Of a stretch of 64,000 nucleotides of DNA, positions 8,084 through 21,754 are shown piece after piece (position 1 is the first letter of the stretch; each line of letters opens with the position of its first letter). The stretch covers positions 1 through 64,000 of the forward strand of contig NZ_JADKYM010000013.1 in the NCBI RefSeq assembly GCF_015475875.1. The letters run 5' to 3'. Source of the stretch: Sphingopyxis solisilvae. Lineage in GTDB: Bacteria; Pseudomonadota; Alphaproteobacteria; Sphingomonadales; Sphingomonadaceae. A program made the position numbers and the translations under genes. Under the pieces are notes generated by a model. That model did no database searches and was not told the DNA's origin. It was given only the letters and a program-made list of their open reading frames with translations.

Positions 8084-9013
8084 ATGCGCAGCAGTCTCGA
8101 TCATCTCCCCCCGCACAAACAGCGCGAACTCGAACGGATCGTCCAGATCGTCTTCGAAGAATTCGAGGATGCGCTGGCGCTCGCGACCCAGGACTGGAAG
8201 CGCAAGGGGCGGATTTCGAAGATCATCCTCTACGGCAGCTATGCGCGCGGCGGATGGGTTGACGAGCCGCATACCGCGAAGGGCTATCAGTCGGATTATG
8301 ACCTGTTGATTGTCGTCAACGATGACAGGCTGACCGATCGCGTCGAATATTGGTCGAAGCTCGACGATCGGCTGATCCGCGAACTGTCCGTCACGAAGAC
8401 ACTGCGCACGCCGGTGAATTTCATCGTCCACAGTGTCGATGAGGTGAATGCCGGGCTGTCGCAGGGACGCTATTTCTTCATGGACGTCGCCCGCGATGGG
8501 ATCGCGATTTATCAGGCCGTCGATGATGAATTGCCCGAGCCGCAGCCGAAGACGCCACATGCGGCGCTTGAGATGGCGCGCGAATATTACGACGAATGGT
8601 TTTCCACTGCGACGGACTTCTTCGACAGCGCAAACGATGCAATCAAGCGCGGGAAAACTAAGCTCGCAGCCTTCCTCATGCACCAAGCGACGGAGCGATA
8701 TTATCATTGTGCCTTGCTGGTCTGCACATTTTATTCGCCCCACATCCATAACTTAGCCTTCTTGCGAACTCAGGCTGAGAAGATTGATCGACGGTTAATC
8801 GAAGTTTGGCCCCGTGAAGTGAAAGCTGACCGATCTCGGTTCGAGAAGCTGAAGGAGGCTTACATCAAGGCCCGCTACTCGAAGCACTATCGCATTTCCG
8901 AAGATGAGCTTTCCTGGCTGGGCGCAAGGGTGTCGGTATTGGCGGAACTTGTCGGGACCATTTGTGCCGAGCGCATTACGCAGCTTGAGGAAACGGCACG
9001 AGACGCTGGATAG
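8084..9013 (+). CDS. Nucleotidyltransferase-HEPN fusion protein
   Basis: 309-residue protein. The N-terminal half is a minimal nucleotidyltransferase with GSYARG at residues 51-56 and the metal-binding pair D71/D73 (SDYDLL). The C-terminal half (EMAREYYDEWFSTATDFFDSA...AFLMHQATERYYHCALLV) is a HEPN domain. As separate genes these domains form the MNT/HEPN toxin-antitoxin pairs, in which the transferase modifies and silences the HEPN RNase; fused forms also exist. It lies in a defence-like island beside AbiF and a Ymh-type gene. The ATG at 8084 is chosen because the extension upstream is not conserved in character. A bona fide RxxxxH RNase motif is not obvious, so activity is uncertain. Confidence 0.8.
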   Translation: MRSSLDHLPPHKQRELERIVQIVFEEFEDALALATQDWKRKGRISKIILYGSYARGGWVDEPHTAKGYQSDYDLLIVVNDDRLTDRVEYWSKLDDRLIRELSVTKTLRTPVNFIVHSVDEVNAGLSQGRYFFMDVARDGIAIYQAVDDELPEPQPKTPHAALEMAREYYDEWFSTATDFFDSANDAIKRGKTKLAAFLMHQATERYYHCALLVCTFYSPHIHNLAFLRTQAEKIDRRLIEVWPREVKADRSRFEKLKEAYIKARYSKHYRISEDELSWLGARVSVLAELVGTICAERITQLEETARDAG

Positions 9014-9019
9014 AAGAAC

Positions 9020-10528
9020 CTATGTCCGCGGACGTTTAAGCGGGTATTGGTTTGCCGGATCCCAATGGACGCCGTGGTTGGTCTTCGCTTCAGGCGTGAG
9101 CAGCATGTGATACGGCAGAGGTTCACGCGTGCGATGGCTGCCCACGCGATAGGATGCGGACGTCTCCTCAATGGCCCAACTTTCATCAGAGCGAGTTGAT
9201 ACCTCGGGCGCGAAATATTCGCCGTAAACCCATCGCAAGCGCGACATACCCGGGTCAAAATCCATCATCTCCAGCTTGTTGAGAAGATGTCGAACGCCAT
9301 CGGCGAGGCTGCCGGCCCACGTTTCCACGCCAACATGGACAACTCCCGGCTGATCGGTTGGCAATTGTGCTGTCGCTTTCGCGACTGTCGCACGGAAATG
9401 CTTCGCTTTCTTGCGAATCGCCGTAGCTGATTGATTGCGCCACCCGACAACGCTCGCCTGGTAGACTGCACTTGCCCAGAAGGGGCGCGTGCGGCTCGGC
9501 AGCCACTTGCCGGACATCGAATGCGCAAAATCATGATCGTAACGGCCGATGAGCAGTTCGACCATCCGGCTTGAACCATAATATACATCGTCTTCCGCGA
9601 GGACCTCGCGGGCTAGCGTCCAGTCGATTTCTCGGATCGTGCCAATTCCATGCTCATCGCTCCAATAATTTGCGCCGGCGGCGCCCAAATAGGCGGACGC
9701 ATGCAACGCGAGATAATCGTCCGGGATAGCGTCGAGTTCGGCATCGAAGGCGATCTGCATGTAAATCGAGCGTCCGGCGGCAAGCGCGAGGCGATGTACG
9801 GGTCGCGCGAGTTCTTCGCCTCGGACACGCTCGCGCGCTTCATAGCTCGAGCGGTCCATACGCTTACACTCGACCGCCCACCTGCTTCTTCCTTTGCGCA
9901 CATTGAGATCATGGGTTTTTGCGACCCCGGGACGCTCGGGCGCGAATGCAGTTTCCCAGCCATCGCGATAATATGCGAGCGCAACGAGCAGTTCAAAAAG
10001 CCCGCCATCCGGCTGACTGCGATCAGCATTCATAAGTCGGCGTGCTCGATCCTCTGCTCCTGGGATAGCGAGCAATTTGGTCAGCTCTTCTCCGATGCGA
10101 GTAGGATTACGGAACATGCCAAAGGCTCCGCGCACGAGATTTGCAAATCCGCTCTGTTCACTACGCTGGCTACCGGTCGTCCGCGCATTTATTGCGAGCA
10201 GGGGCGGTTCACCTCCAAGTGCCCGATCAACCAGTGACGCACCATCGTCGGTCAGCCCAGTGCGTGAACGCATCTTGTCGGCGACACTTTTAACCGCTTC
10301 CTGCACGGCGTGAAAATAATCGTCGGCGAGCAGTTCGGCCCGGCAGAATTTCAAAACGTCCGCATGGACACCCCGCCCTTCCAGATCTGCCCGCAATTCC
10401 CGAGCCCGCCGCTGCGCCTCCGGTAAGGTTTGCGCTGCCTCGACTACAGAGATCGCACCCGTCAGCCCTTCGACAAGCGAGGGAGAGCCGATGTCCAACG
10501 CGAGCGTAGCTGAATTCCTGTCCTGCAT
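9020..10528 (-). CDS. Chimeric gene: Ymh/TIGR02391-like N-terminus joined to endonuclease-like C-terminus
   Basis: 502-residue frame made of two unlike parts. Up to about residue 142 (near base 10100) it matches the TIGR02391/Ymh pattern: KFCRAELLADDYFHAVQEAVKSV, ERSEQ-like SQRSEQSGFANL and GMFRNPT. Ymh proteins normally continue RNPxAH with a final HEPN helix. Here the sequence switches to RIGEELTKLLAIPGAEDRARRL and a domain with DLNVRKGRSRWAVECKRM, a possible PD-(D/E)XK nuclease core. I infer recombination or deletion joined two genes. The 5' end also overlaps the start of the divergent gntA-like gene by 38 bases, and no ATG fits closer, so the original Ymh start may be lost. It may be expressed as a fusion or be a relic. 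Confidence 0.6.
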   Translation of the reverse strand: MQDRNSATLALDIGSPSLVEGLTGAISVVEAAQTLPEAQRRARELRADLEGRGVHADVLKFCRAELLADDYFHAVQEAVKSVADKMRSRTGLTDDGASLVDRALGGEPPLLAINARTTGSQRSEQSGFANLVRGAFGMFRNPTRIGEELTKLLAIPGAEDRARRLMNADRSQPDGGLFELLVALAYYRDGWETAFAPERPGVAKTHDLNVRKGRSRWAVECKRMDRSSYEARERVRGEELARPVHRLALAAGRSIYMQIAFDAELDAIPDDYLALHASAYLGAAGANYWSDEHGIGTIREIDWTLAREVLAEDDVYYGSSRMVELLIGRYDHDFAHSMSGKWLPSRTRPFWASAVYQASVVGWRNQSATAIRKKAKHFRATVAKATAQLPTDQPGVVHVGVETWAGSLADGVRHLLNKLEMMDFDPGMSRLRWVYGEYFAPEVSTRSDESWAIEETSASYRVGSHRTREPLPYHMLLTPEAKTNHGVHWDPANQYPLKRPRT

Positions 10529-11150
10529 CCACGAGGCGAGCTTCCCCTGTGTCGGCGCCAAATCGGCGGCTGCGCAAGGCAATCTCCGCATTGTCGAAGC
10601 GCGCGACCTCACCAGTGCGTGGAACGATCTCGAAATCCATAGTGCCTTGCTTGCGTGGGCCCGGGACTATCGAGCCGAGCCAGACGGACTGCGAAGCCTG
10701 ATCATTCTGTTCGAGGGGCCGCTCGACTTGTCCGAACGGGTCTTTGAGGTCGCGATGTGGGAACGGATCCAGTCGTTCGCCGATAAGGATGCCTGGCTCG
10801 GGCAACCCTATGACGCGGCGGTCAGCGCCGATCCCGATGATCCGCATTTTTCGCTGAGCTTTGGCGGCGAGGCTTTTTTCGTGATCGGCCTGCACCCGCA
10901 CGCCTCGCGCCCCGCGCGCCGCTTCTCCAGCCCGGCGCTGGTTTTCAATCTCCACGATCAGTTCGCGCGGCTTCGCGCCGAAGGACGCTATGAGCGAATG
11001 CGCGAGATCATAATTGAGCGCGACGTAGCGCTTGCCGGCGACGTCAACCCGATGCTGGCGCGCCATGGCGAAGCCAGCGAGGCGAAGCAATATAGCGGCC
11101 GGCGGGTCGATGCGGACTGGAACTGTCCCTTTCACGACCCGCGCCGCTGA
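10491..11150 (+). CDS. YqcI/YcgG (GntA) family heme-dependent N-hydroxylase-like protein
   Basis: 219-residue soluble protein of the YqcI/YcgG family. Conserved features include FPCVGAKSAAAQ near the N-terminus, SLIILFEGP, DPHFSLSFGGEAFFVIGLHP and the C-terminal SGRRVDADWNCPF. The family includes GntA, a heme-dependent enzyme that N-hydroxylates a guanidine intermediate in guanitoxin synthesis. GGGAGAG precedes the ATG. It overlaps the DUF1989 gene by one base (TGATG), and these two families are often neighbours. The actual substrate here is unknown. Confidence 0.8.
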   Translation: MSNASVAEFLSCIHEASFPCVGAKSAAAQGNLRIVEARDLTSAWNDLEIHSALLAWARDYRAEPDGLRSLIILFEGPLDLSERVFEVAMWERIQSFADKDAWLGQPYDAAVSADPDDPHFSLSFGGEAFFVIGLHPHASRPARRFSSPALVFNLHDQFARLRAEGRYERMREIIIERDVALAGDVNPMLARHGEASEAKQYSGRRVDADWNCPFHDPRR

Positions 11151-11737
11151 TGTCCGCACGGCTCGAGATCGCTCCGCGCAGCGGCGTCGCTTTCACCATA
11201 AGCGTCGGCGAGAGTTTGACCGTCTGGGACCCGCAAGGGGAACAGGTATCCGACATGGTCGCCTTTGCGCAGGACGATCCGCGCGAAGCGCTGTCGAACG
11301 GCCGCACGTTCGATTATGAAGAGACGATCCGGCTGACGCAGGGCCATCGCCTTTGGTCGAACCGTTCGCGGATCCTGTTCGAGATCGAAGCCGATAGCGT
11401 CGGCACCCACGACTTCCTGCTGACCCCGTGCAGCGAAGCTACGTTCCGCCATTTCTATCCCGACAAACCGGTGCATCGGGGTTGCTTCGGCAATCTCGCT
11501 GAAGCGCTCGCACCGTTCGGGATCGGACCGGACGCCATCCCCGTCGCCTTCAATCTCTTCATGAACGTGCCGGTCGATGCGGCCACCGGTGGGCTTTCGG
11601 TGCTGGCGCCGCGCAGCAGGGCAGGCGACTTCATCCGGCTGAAGGCAAAGATCGATTGCATCGTCGGGCTCACCGCCTGTTCCGCCTACGCATCGAATGG
11701 CGGAAGTTTTAAGCCGATCCATTATGCCGTCGAATGA
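11150..11737 (+). CDS. DUF1989 / urea carboxylase-associated family protein
   Basis: 195 residues. IAPRSGVAFTISVGESLTVWDPQGEQVSDMVAF and GTHDFLLTPCSEATFRHFYPDKPVHRGCFGNL are typical of DUF1989 proteins, which include urea carboxylase-associated proteins; conserved Cys and His residues suggest a metal-bound active site. It is coupled to the gntA-like gene upstream and overlaps the ATP-grasp gene downstream by 14 bases, so the three act as one operon. A role in oxidised guanidine or amino-acid metabolism is inferred from the neighbour, not shown. Confidence 0.8.
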   Translation: MSARLEIAPRSGVAFTISVGESLTVWDPQGEQVSDMVAFAQDDPREALSNGRTFDYEETIRLTQGHRLWSNRSRILFEIEADSVGTHDFLLTPCSEATFRHFYPDKPVHRGCFGNLAEALAPFGIGPDAIPVAFNLFMNVPVDAATGGLSVLAPRSRAGDFIRLKAKIDCIVGLTACSAYASNGGSFKPIHYAVE

Positions 11738-12590
11738 ACTGACCGCCTTACCGATCGGACCGGATGCGACCTCCATAATAGGGGGCGTCGGTTCAGCTCT
11801 GGCGCGTTGGCGCGTCGCGGTGAGCTATGCCTGGCGCCATCAGCGTTTGCTCGATCTCGATACCCCCACACGCTTCACCGAGCTGGTCCAATTGCGCAAG
11901 CTGTACGATCGCTCAGCCATGCAGACGCAATTGATGGACAAGATCGCGGCCAAGCGTCTTGCCGGAACGGCACTCGGGCCGGAGTGGATCATTCCGACGT
12001 TGTGGCAGGGAACGCAGTTGCCCGCCGAGATTCCGTTCGCCGTGCCCGCCATCCTCAAGGCGCGCCACGGTTGCAATCAATATGCGGTGCTTTGCGACCC
12101 GCCAAGCGCGCGCGACTGGCGTCGGCTCCAACGACTGGCTGGGCGATGGCAACGAGCGCCTTACGGAATATGGCTCGATGAATGGGCCTATCGCGATGTC
12201 CCGCGCGGTTTGATCGCCGAGCCCCTGCTCGGCGGGCGCCTGCCGCTTCCGATCGACTATAAGATTTATGTTTTCGGAGGCGAAGCGACCCACGTACAGG
12301 TGCATCTCGATCGCGCAGGCAGACACCGCTGGATTTTACATGATCGGGGATGGCGTCCTTTGGTGCGGTGCGAAGACCACCCCGTTGCGCCTGCATCTCT
12401 CGACGCGATGCTTGATGCGGCCGAAGTGCTGGCTCGAGGCACCGCCTTCCTGCGCGTCGATTTCTACGAGGTCGACGGGCGGCCTTATTTTGGCGAATTC
12501 TGCCTATATCCCGGATCGGGCTTTGATCCATTTGCGGCAGACTCGATCGATTTTGATCTGGGTGCCCTCTGGCTGGCCGCGATACCTTGA
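11724..12590 (+). CDS. ATP-grasp fold protein, TupA-like
   Basis: 288 residues. The core RKLYDRSAMQTQLMDKIAAKRLAGTALG, PFAVPAILKARHGCNQ, PIDYKIYVFGGEATHVQVHLDR and FLRVDFYEVDGRPYFGEFCLYPGSG matches the TupA-like ATP-grasp family, which forms amide or peptide-like bonds using ATP and is often found with surface polymer genes. The final Glu (FGEF) would bind Mg-ATP. The start at 11724 overlaps the previous stop; an ATG at 11697 in frame is also possible. Together with the gntA-like and DUF1989 genes it forms a small putative biosynthetic operon. Confidence 0.75.
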   Translation: MPSNELTALPIGPDATSIIGGVGSALARWRVAVSYAWRHQRLLDLDTPTRFTELVQLRKLYDRSAMQTQLMDKIAAKRLAGTALGPEWIIPTLWQGTQLPAEIPFAVPAILKARHGCNQYAVLCDPPSARDWRRLQRLAGRWQRAPYGIWLDEWAYRDVPRGLIAEPLLGGRLPLPIDYKIYVFGGEATHVQVHLDRAGRHRWILHDRGWRPLVRCEDHPVAPASLDAMLDAAEVLARGTAFLRVDFYEVDGRPYFGEFCLYPGSGFDPFAADSIDFDLGALWLAAIP

Positions 12591-12626
12591 GCCCGACCTG
12601 CGTTCGAATGCCTCCTTTCGGGATGA

Positions 12627-12648
12627 CTGACCAAATGCAGATGGTCAG
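12627..12648. terminator. Hairpin between convergent genes
   Basis: CTGACCA (12627-12633) pairs with TGGTCAG (12642-12648) across an 8-base loop, between the convergent ATP-grasp and MFS genes. There is no clear U-run, so it is only a possible terminator. Confidence 0.4.
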
Positions 12649-12697
12649 AAAGCGGTCCAATTCCGATCGCGGCCTTGAGCCGCTTGTCTGCAAGCGT

Positions 12698-14104
12698 CTA
12701 TCTATCGGGCCAATGGGGGTGGAACGCGTCGATGACGAAGGGGTGATCAGCTTCGCCCTTGGCATGGCCCTCGCGAAGATGCGGATGGTCGGGCGGCAAA
12801 TCGTCATGACGATGCGTGACGATATCCGGGTCCTTGCGCGGCCAGACACGCAGGGCGATGAGCGTTCCCATGAGCGCCAGCACCGCGCTTGCGGCGAGAG
12901 CCGTGCCCATGCCGGCGCGGGCGCCAACCTGACCGGCCAGCGGATAAGCGACAAGCCAGCAGACATGGCTGAGGGCGAATTGGGCCGCAAACAGGGCCGG
13001 GCGCCCCCCGGCATCCGACGAGCGGCGGAGCAGACGCCCGCCCGGCGTGATGCTGGCGGAATAGCTGACGCCGAGCGCAAACCAGCCCAGCAGCAGGAAG
13101 CTCCAATAGCCCGGCGCCTCGTGCATCGACCATGATGCTGCCAGCACGGCGAGGACGACGGTCATGGCCACGGCTGCCGCAATCATCACGGCGCGGTCGG
13201 CGACCCGATCGAGCAGGCGCGGCAACAGCAGCGCCGCGAGCATCGAGCCGCCGCCGAAGGCTGCAAGCGTGATCGCCACCTCGCTCTGTCCCAGCCCGAG
13301 AAGGCCGCGCACGAGCACCGGCGTGTTGACGATGACCATCGCACTGGCGGCCGCCGCGGCAAGCGTAACCGCCAGCAGGCCGCGAAGCCGCGGGGTCCTC
13401 AGATATTGGCGGGTGCCTTGCGTCGTCTTGTCATAGATGCCGCCGTCCGGCGCCTTGGCCGCGGTGCGCGGCAGCGTGACCGACAGCACGAGCAGCGCCG
13501 AACAGGCGAAGCCGATCGCGGTGCCCGAGAAGAGCCAGTGGAAACTGATGACGCCAAGCAGCGCGGCGGCGAGGATAGGGCTGACGAGGCTTTCCATGTC
13601 ATAGGCCAGACGCGAGAGCGACAGGGCGCGCGTATAATCCTTCTCGTCGGGCAGCACGTCGGGGATCGTCGCCTGGAAGGTTGGCGTGAACCCGGCCGAC
13701 GCCGACTGGAGGATGAAGATCAGGAGATAGATTTGCCACACCTGGTCGACGAAGGGCAGGAACAGCGCGACGAGGCCGCGCACCACATCCATTGCGATGA
13801 GGAAGGGTTTTCGCGGCAGGCGCGAAGCATAGGCTCCGACGACCGGCGCAACGCCGATATAAGCGACCATCTTGATCGCCATCGCGGTCCCGAGCACCGC
13901 GCCTGCATCGGCGCCGGCGATCTCAAAGGCGAGGAGCCCAAGCGCAACCGTGGCGAGGCCCGTGCCGACGAGCGCGATGATCTGCGCGAGGAACAGGTGG
14001 CGGTAGGTCCGGTTGGCAAGAACGGCGAGCATAGGTGGAACTCCGCTGTCGGCGATTAGAGGGGCATCGTCTCCGACCCGGTCGGCGACCGGGCCGGAGT
14101 CCAT
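12698..14104 (-). CDS. MFS metal exporter with His-rich C-terminal tail
   Basis: 468-residue major facilitator with about twelve membrane helices from residue 24 onward. The C-terminus after the last helix is rich in His, Asp and Pro (VTHRHDDLPPDHPHLREGH..., FHPHWPDR), resembling the His-rich tails of NreB-like nickel exporters. It is the last gene of the minus-strand czc operon (15-base gap from the anchor gene), which supports efflux of a divalent metal at the inner membrane. ATG at 14104 is used; a TTG one codon upstream and an ATG at 14032 are alternatives. Substrate is inferred. Confidence 0.75.
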   Translation of the reverse strand: MDSGPVADRVGDDAPLIADSGVPPMLAVLANRTYRHLFLAQIIALVGTGLATVALGLLAFEIAGADAGAVLGTAMAIKMVAYIGVAPVVGAYASRLPRKPFLIAMDVVRGLVALFLPFVDQVWQIYLLIFILQSASAGFTPTFQATIPDVLPDEKDYTRALSLSRLAYDMESLVSPILAAALLGVISFHWLFSGTAIGFACSALLVLSVTLPRTAAKAPDGGIYDKTTQGTRQYLRTPRLRGLLAVTLAAAAASAMVIVNTPVLVRGLLGLGQSEVAITLAAFGGGSMLAALLLPRLLDRVADRAVMIAAAVAMTVVLAVLAASWSMHEAPGYWSFLLLGWFALGVSYSASITPGGRLLRRSSDAGGRPALFAAQFALSHVCWLVAYPLAGQVGARAGMGTALAASAVLALMGTLIALRVWPRKDPDIVTHRHDDLPPDHPHLREGHAKGEADHPFVIDAFHPHWPDR

Positions 14105-14122
14105 CAAATCATTGCTGCCTTG

Positions 14123-14737
14123 TCAGACAACGCGGCGGATGTCGCTATAGGCGCCGTCGGTGCGCAGCGTAATCGTCACCGGTGCGCTCGAGCGATTGCG
14201 CCAGAACCAGCCGTGCTTGCCGTCGAAGGCGGCGACAAGTTCGCCGCTCTCGCCGGTCGTATCCTTGCCCTTGCCATAGCCGTGGTACGCGATGCCCGGT
14301 GCGTCGGCGTGCGTGTCGAAATTGACGCGCCCGCCCTCGACCGACCAGTTGAAGTTGAGGCGTGCGCCCTTCGCCATCGTCGCCTTGATCTCGGCACCCT
14401 GTCCTGGCGCCAGGGTAAGCTTCATCGTTTCCGAGCGTTGCGGCGCGTCCGCCTTGGCGGCGGTTGCTGTCGGAGATGCCACCTGGGCAGCCGGAGCGGC
14501 CGAAGCACTTCCGGTGGCCGCGTCGGCCGCGGCCTCCTTGGCGAGCTGCAGCTTGACCTCGCCCATTTCGGTGAGGCCAAGCGCGCCGCCGATCCCGGTC
14601 GGATCGATCGCATATTCGCTGGGCAGCACGACGGCGACGAGGATGGCGCCCGCGGCAACGGCGGCGAGCGCGGTCGCGCGGATCAGCTGGCTGCTGGTCG
14701 GCAGGTCTTCGGGGCGGGGGCGCTGTGAATTGAACAT
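14123..14737 (-). CDS. Transmembrane anchor protein of czc/hupE cluster
   Basis: 204 residues. MFNSQRPRPEDLPTSSQLIR leads into one membrane helix (about residues 22-40), then an Ala/Pro-rich linker and a periplasmic domain (ETMKLTLAPGQGAEIKATMAKGARLNFNW...YHGYGKGKDTTGESGELVAAFDGKHGWFWRNRS). This is the family annotated as transmembrane anchor protein, regularly found next to HupE/UreJ proteins and CzcA pumps. Its biochemical role is unknown. It lies between hupE and the MFS gene on the minus strand. Confidence 0.78.
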   Translation of the reverse strand: MFNSQRPRPEDLPTSSQLIRATALAAVAAGAILVAVVLPSEYAIDPTGIGGALGLTEMGEVKLQLAKEAAADAATGSASAAPAAQVASPTATAAKADAPQRSETMKLTLAPGQGAEIKATMAKGARLNFNWSVEGGRVNFDTHADAPGIAYHGYGKGKDTTGESGELVAAFDGKHGWFWRNRSSAPVTITLRTDGAYSDIRRVV

Positions 14738-14754
14738 GATGTGGTTTCCTTCGA

Positions 14755-15480
14755 TTAAGCGGCCGCGAGGCCGGCGAGCTGGTAGCCGACGAGCACGAAG
14801 CCCGCGGTCATGAGGATGGTGTTGACGGCGAAGGCATGGCGCATGAAGCTCGGGGTGCGGCGCCAAAATCCCATCAGGATGAGGATCGTGCCGAGCGCGA
14901 GCAATTGCCCGATCTCGACCCCGATGTTGAAGGCGAGCAGGTTGGGGATCAGGCCTTCGTTCGCGATCTCGAACTCGAGGATTTTCGTCGCGAGGCCGAA
15001 GCCGTGGAAGAAGCCGAAGATCAAGGTCGCGGCCTTGGTGTTGGGCTGGACGCCGAACCAGCGCTGATAGGCGCCGAGATTGTCGAGCGCCTTGTAGACG
15101 ACCGACAGGCCGATGATCGCGTCGATGACATAGGCGTTGGCGCTGATGCCGGTGAGCACGCCGAACAGCATCGTCGTCGAATGGCCGACCGCGAACAATG
15201 TCACATACAGCCCTATGTCCTTCATCCGGTAGAGGAAGAAGATGACGCCGAAGAGGAAGAGCAGATGGTCGTAGCCAGTGACCATATGCTTCGCGCCCAG
15301 ATAGACGAACGGCCAGAACAGGATGCCGCTGCTTTCCTGGATATAGCCCTTGTCGCCCTCGGCGACATTGTGCGCCCAAGCTTCTGCGCCGATCGCGAAG
15401 CAGAGAAGAAGAAGGCTCGCCGCGAGCAGCGCGCAGCGCAGGATGCCGCCCGGCGGAGCGATGGATCGGATAGACATCAT
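14755..15480 (-). CDS. HupE/UreJ family metal transporter-like protein
   Basis: 241-residue membrane protein with a signal peptide-like N-terminus and about six helices. GAKHMVTGYDHLLFLFGVIFF, AVGHSTTMLFGVLTG and FGFFHGFGLATKILEFE carry the His/Asp residues of the HupE/UreJ family (nickel or cobalt handling). AGGAG lies 6 bases before the ATG at 15480. It follows czcA in the same operon. The long open frames through this region in other phases are shadows. Confidence 0.82.
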   Translation of the reverse strand: MMSIRSIAPPGGILRCALLAASLLLLCFAIGAEAWAHNVAEGDKGYIQESSGILFWPFVYLGAKHMVTGYDHLLFLFGVIFFLYRMKDIGLYVTLFAVGHSTTMLFGVLTGISANAYVIDAIIGLSVVYKALDNLGAYQRWFGVQPNTKAATLIFGFFHGFGLATKILEFEIANEGLIPNLLAFNIGVEIGQLLALGTILILMGFWRRTPSFMRHAFAVNTILMTAGFVLVGYQLAGLAAA

Positions 15481-15542
15481 AATACTCCTGAAATGTCGGA
15501 AAATGGGTGCCCCGCGCGCCGGTTGGCACGCGGGGCGAGCGG

Positions 15543-19982
<4,440 letters not shown>

Positions 19983-19986
<4 letters not shown>

Positions 19987-21266
19987 CGAGCATTCTCCAT
20001 GGTCGGGATGAGGGCCGCGTGGCGGCCGGTCAGGCGGTCGAGGCGCACGCCCATCAGGTGGAAGCGTCGCAAGAGTTCGACGCGGCGCGAGCGTGCGTCA
20101 TGCGCGGCGATCTGGGCCTGGCTGAACTCGAGGAAGGTGAAGGCGGTGCCCCCGCGCGCCAGCCCGTCGCTGATCAGGCGCACGGCGCGACTGGCGCTGG
20201 GAAGCACCTCCTCGTCGATACGCTTGATTTCGGAGGCGATCAGCCGGCGGTCGGCGACCAGCCGGTCGATCTCGCGGCCGATTTCGACGCGCGTGACCGC
20301 AACCTCGGCTTCGAGTGCGCGCTGTTCGGCGCGCGCGCGTTCGACATTGCCGCGATTGGCGGCCTTGCTGCCGAGCGGAATCGAGCCGCCGACCATCACC
20401 GCCAGATCATTGCCTTGCCCGAAATGGCGAAGGCCGACACGGGCGCTCGGATCGGCGACATTGCCGGTCTCGGCGAGCTTCACCTTTGCCTCCGCCGCCG
20501 TGATCTCGGCCGCGAGGACCGCAACATCGGCGGAGTCGCCCGCAGCGGGCACCGACGGATCGAGCGCCTGGAACACAGCGGCGTCGATCTGATAGTCGCC
20601 GGAGCCGCCCCACCAGGCGGCGAGGCTTGCTCGCGCGTTTCGCGCTGTCTCGCGTGCCTGTTCGAGCGCGATCTCGGCTTGCGCAACATTGGTGCGGGCA
20701 CGTTCGGCAGCGAACCAGGGATCGAGCGCGCCGGTCACCCGGCGGACGACGTCGAGTTCGACGCGCTTCAGGTCCGTAAGCCTTGCTTCGGCGACGGGGA
20801 TCGCCGCTTCTGCGGCGAGCGCTTCGACCCACGCCGCTTGAACGCGCGCGAGGCGATCGAGCAGGCGAACGCGGTTCTGCTGCCCGACGATCGCGACATC
20901 GGCGCGCGCGGCGCCGATCCGCGCTTCGCGCTTGCCGCCACGTTCCCACGTCCGCTCGTACCAGCCGGTTGTCTGGGACTGGCTCAACGGCGAATAGGGA
21001 CCGGTGCCCGCGAAGTCCTCGAAGTCGATCCCGACCACATCCCGCGGTCGGACGTCGGCCTGCAATATGGCGGCATCGGCCGCTTCGAGCCTTGCGGCGT
21101 TGGCGGCGACCGCAGGATCGCTGGCGGCAACCCGCGACAGCGCTTCATCGAGACTTAGGTTCTGCGCCTGGACCGGCAGCGCGAAGGCGGCCAGCAGGGC
21201 GCTCCCGCAGAGCAAGACTCTACGGGCGGCATGCGCGCCAAAGCGCGCGCGATTATGGAATAACAT
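19983..21266 (-). CDS. czcC: CzcC-type outer-membrane efflux channel
   Basis: 427-residue TolC-family protein with signal peptide (AAFALPVQAQ) and the two coiled-coil repeats of outer-membrane factors. DFEDFAGTGPYSPLSQSQTTGWYERTWERGGKREARIGAA is a typical CzcC segment. Start MLFHNRARFG at 21266 is chosen over a longer in-frame extension. First structural gene of the pump operon; the czcI-like gene lies about 60 bases upstream on the same strand. Confidence 0.88.
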
Positions 21267-21325
21267 GAGATAACGGCCTCGCTGAAAGGCGTGGAAACAT
21301 CCCACGCCTCAGGCGGCGCGGGAAC

Positions 21326-21754
21326 TCAGACGGTCAGCGAGATGGTTCTGGGAGGGCGCTCGGGTCCGAGAGCTCGCAGGCCGGCAATCGGCCGCTCGAT
21401 CCGCCCGCCAAGCAGCGAGCCCGAAGGCGCAAGGGAGGTTGCAGTTGCGATATTGGGAATGAGCAGGTTCGGCCCGCTATCGCCATGATGATGGTGACTG
21501 CCATCCAGATCGTCGTCGGGCTGATCACCGGTATCGTGCGAATCGTCATGAGGCGCCGCATGGTCGTCGTGCACAGCGTCGATCGCGAAACTATCTGCCC
21601 CTTGATGATCGTGCACCACCATGAGGGCCGGCGCATGCTGGATCTGGCCGGCTGCCTTGGCGGGCATTGTCGCCGCATAGAACATCATCAGCGCCACGCA
21701 GAGCATCGCGATCAGGCGGTCAATTGCACGGGCGGGCGAAGTTGGCACATCCAC
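21326..21754 (-). CDS. His-rich CzcI-like periplasmic protein
   Basis: About 142 residues, start uncertain (GTG at 21754 or 21748; ATG at 21706 would lose the positive charges of the signal peptide). RAIDRLIAMLCVALMMFYAATMPAKA is a signal/anchor helix. The remainder is loaded with His and Asp (VHDHQGADSF, HDDHAAPHDDSHDTGDQPDDD, GSHHHHGDSG), fitting metal binding. Small His-rich proteins of this type precede czcC in many czc operons. Exact role unknown. Confidence 0.65.
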   Translation of the reverse strand: MDVPTSPARAIDRLIAMLCVALMMFYAATMPAKAAGQIQHAPALMVVHDHQGADSFAIDAVHDDHAAPHDDSHDTGDQPDDDLDGSHHHHGDSGPNLLIPNIATATSLAPSGSLLGGRIERPIAGLRALGPERPPRTISLTV

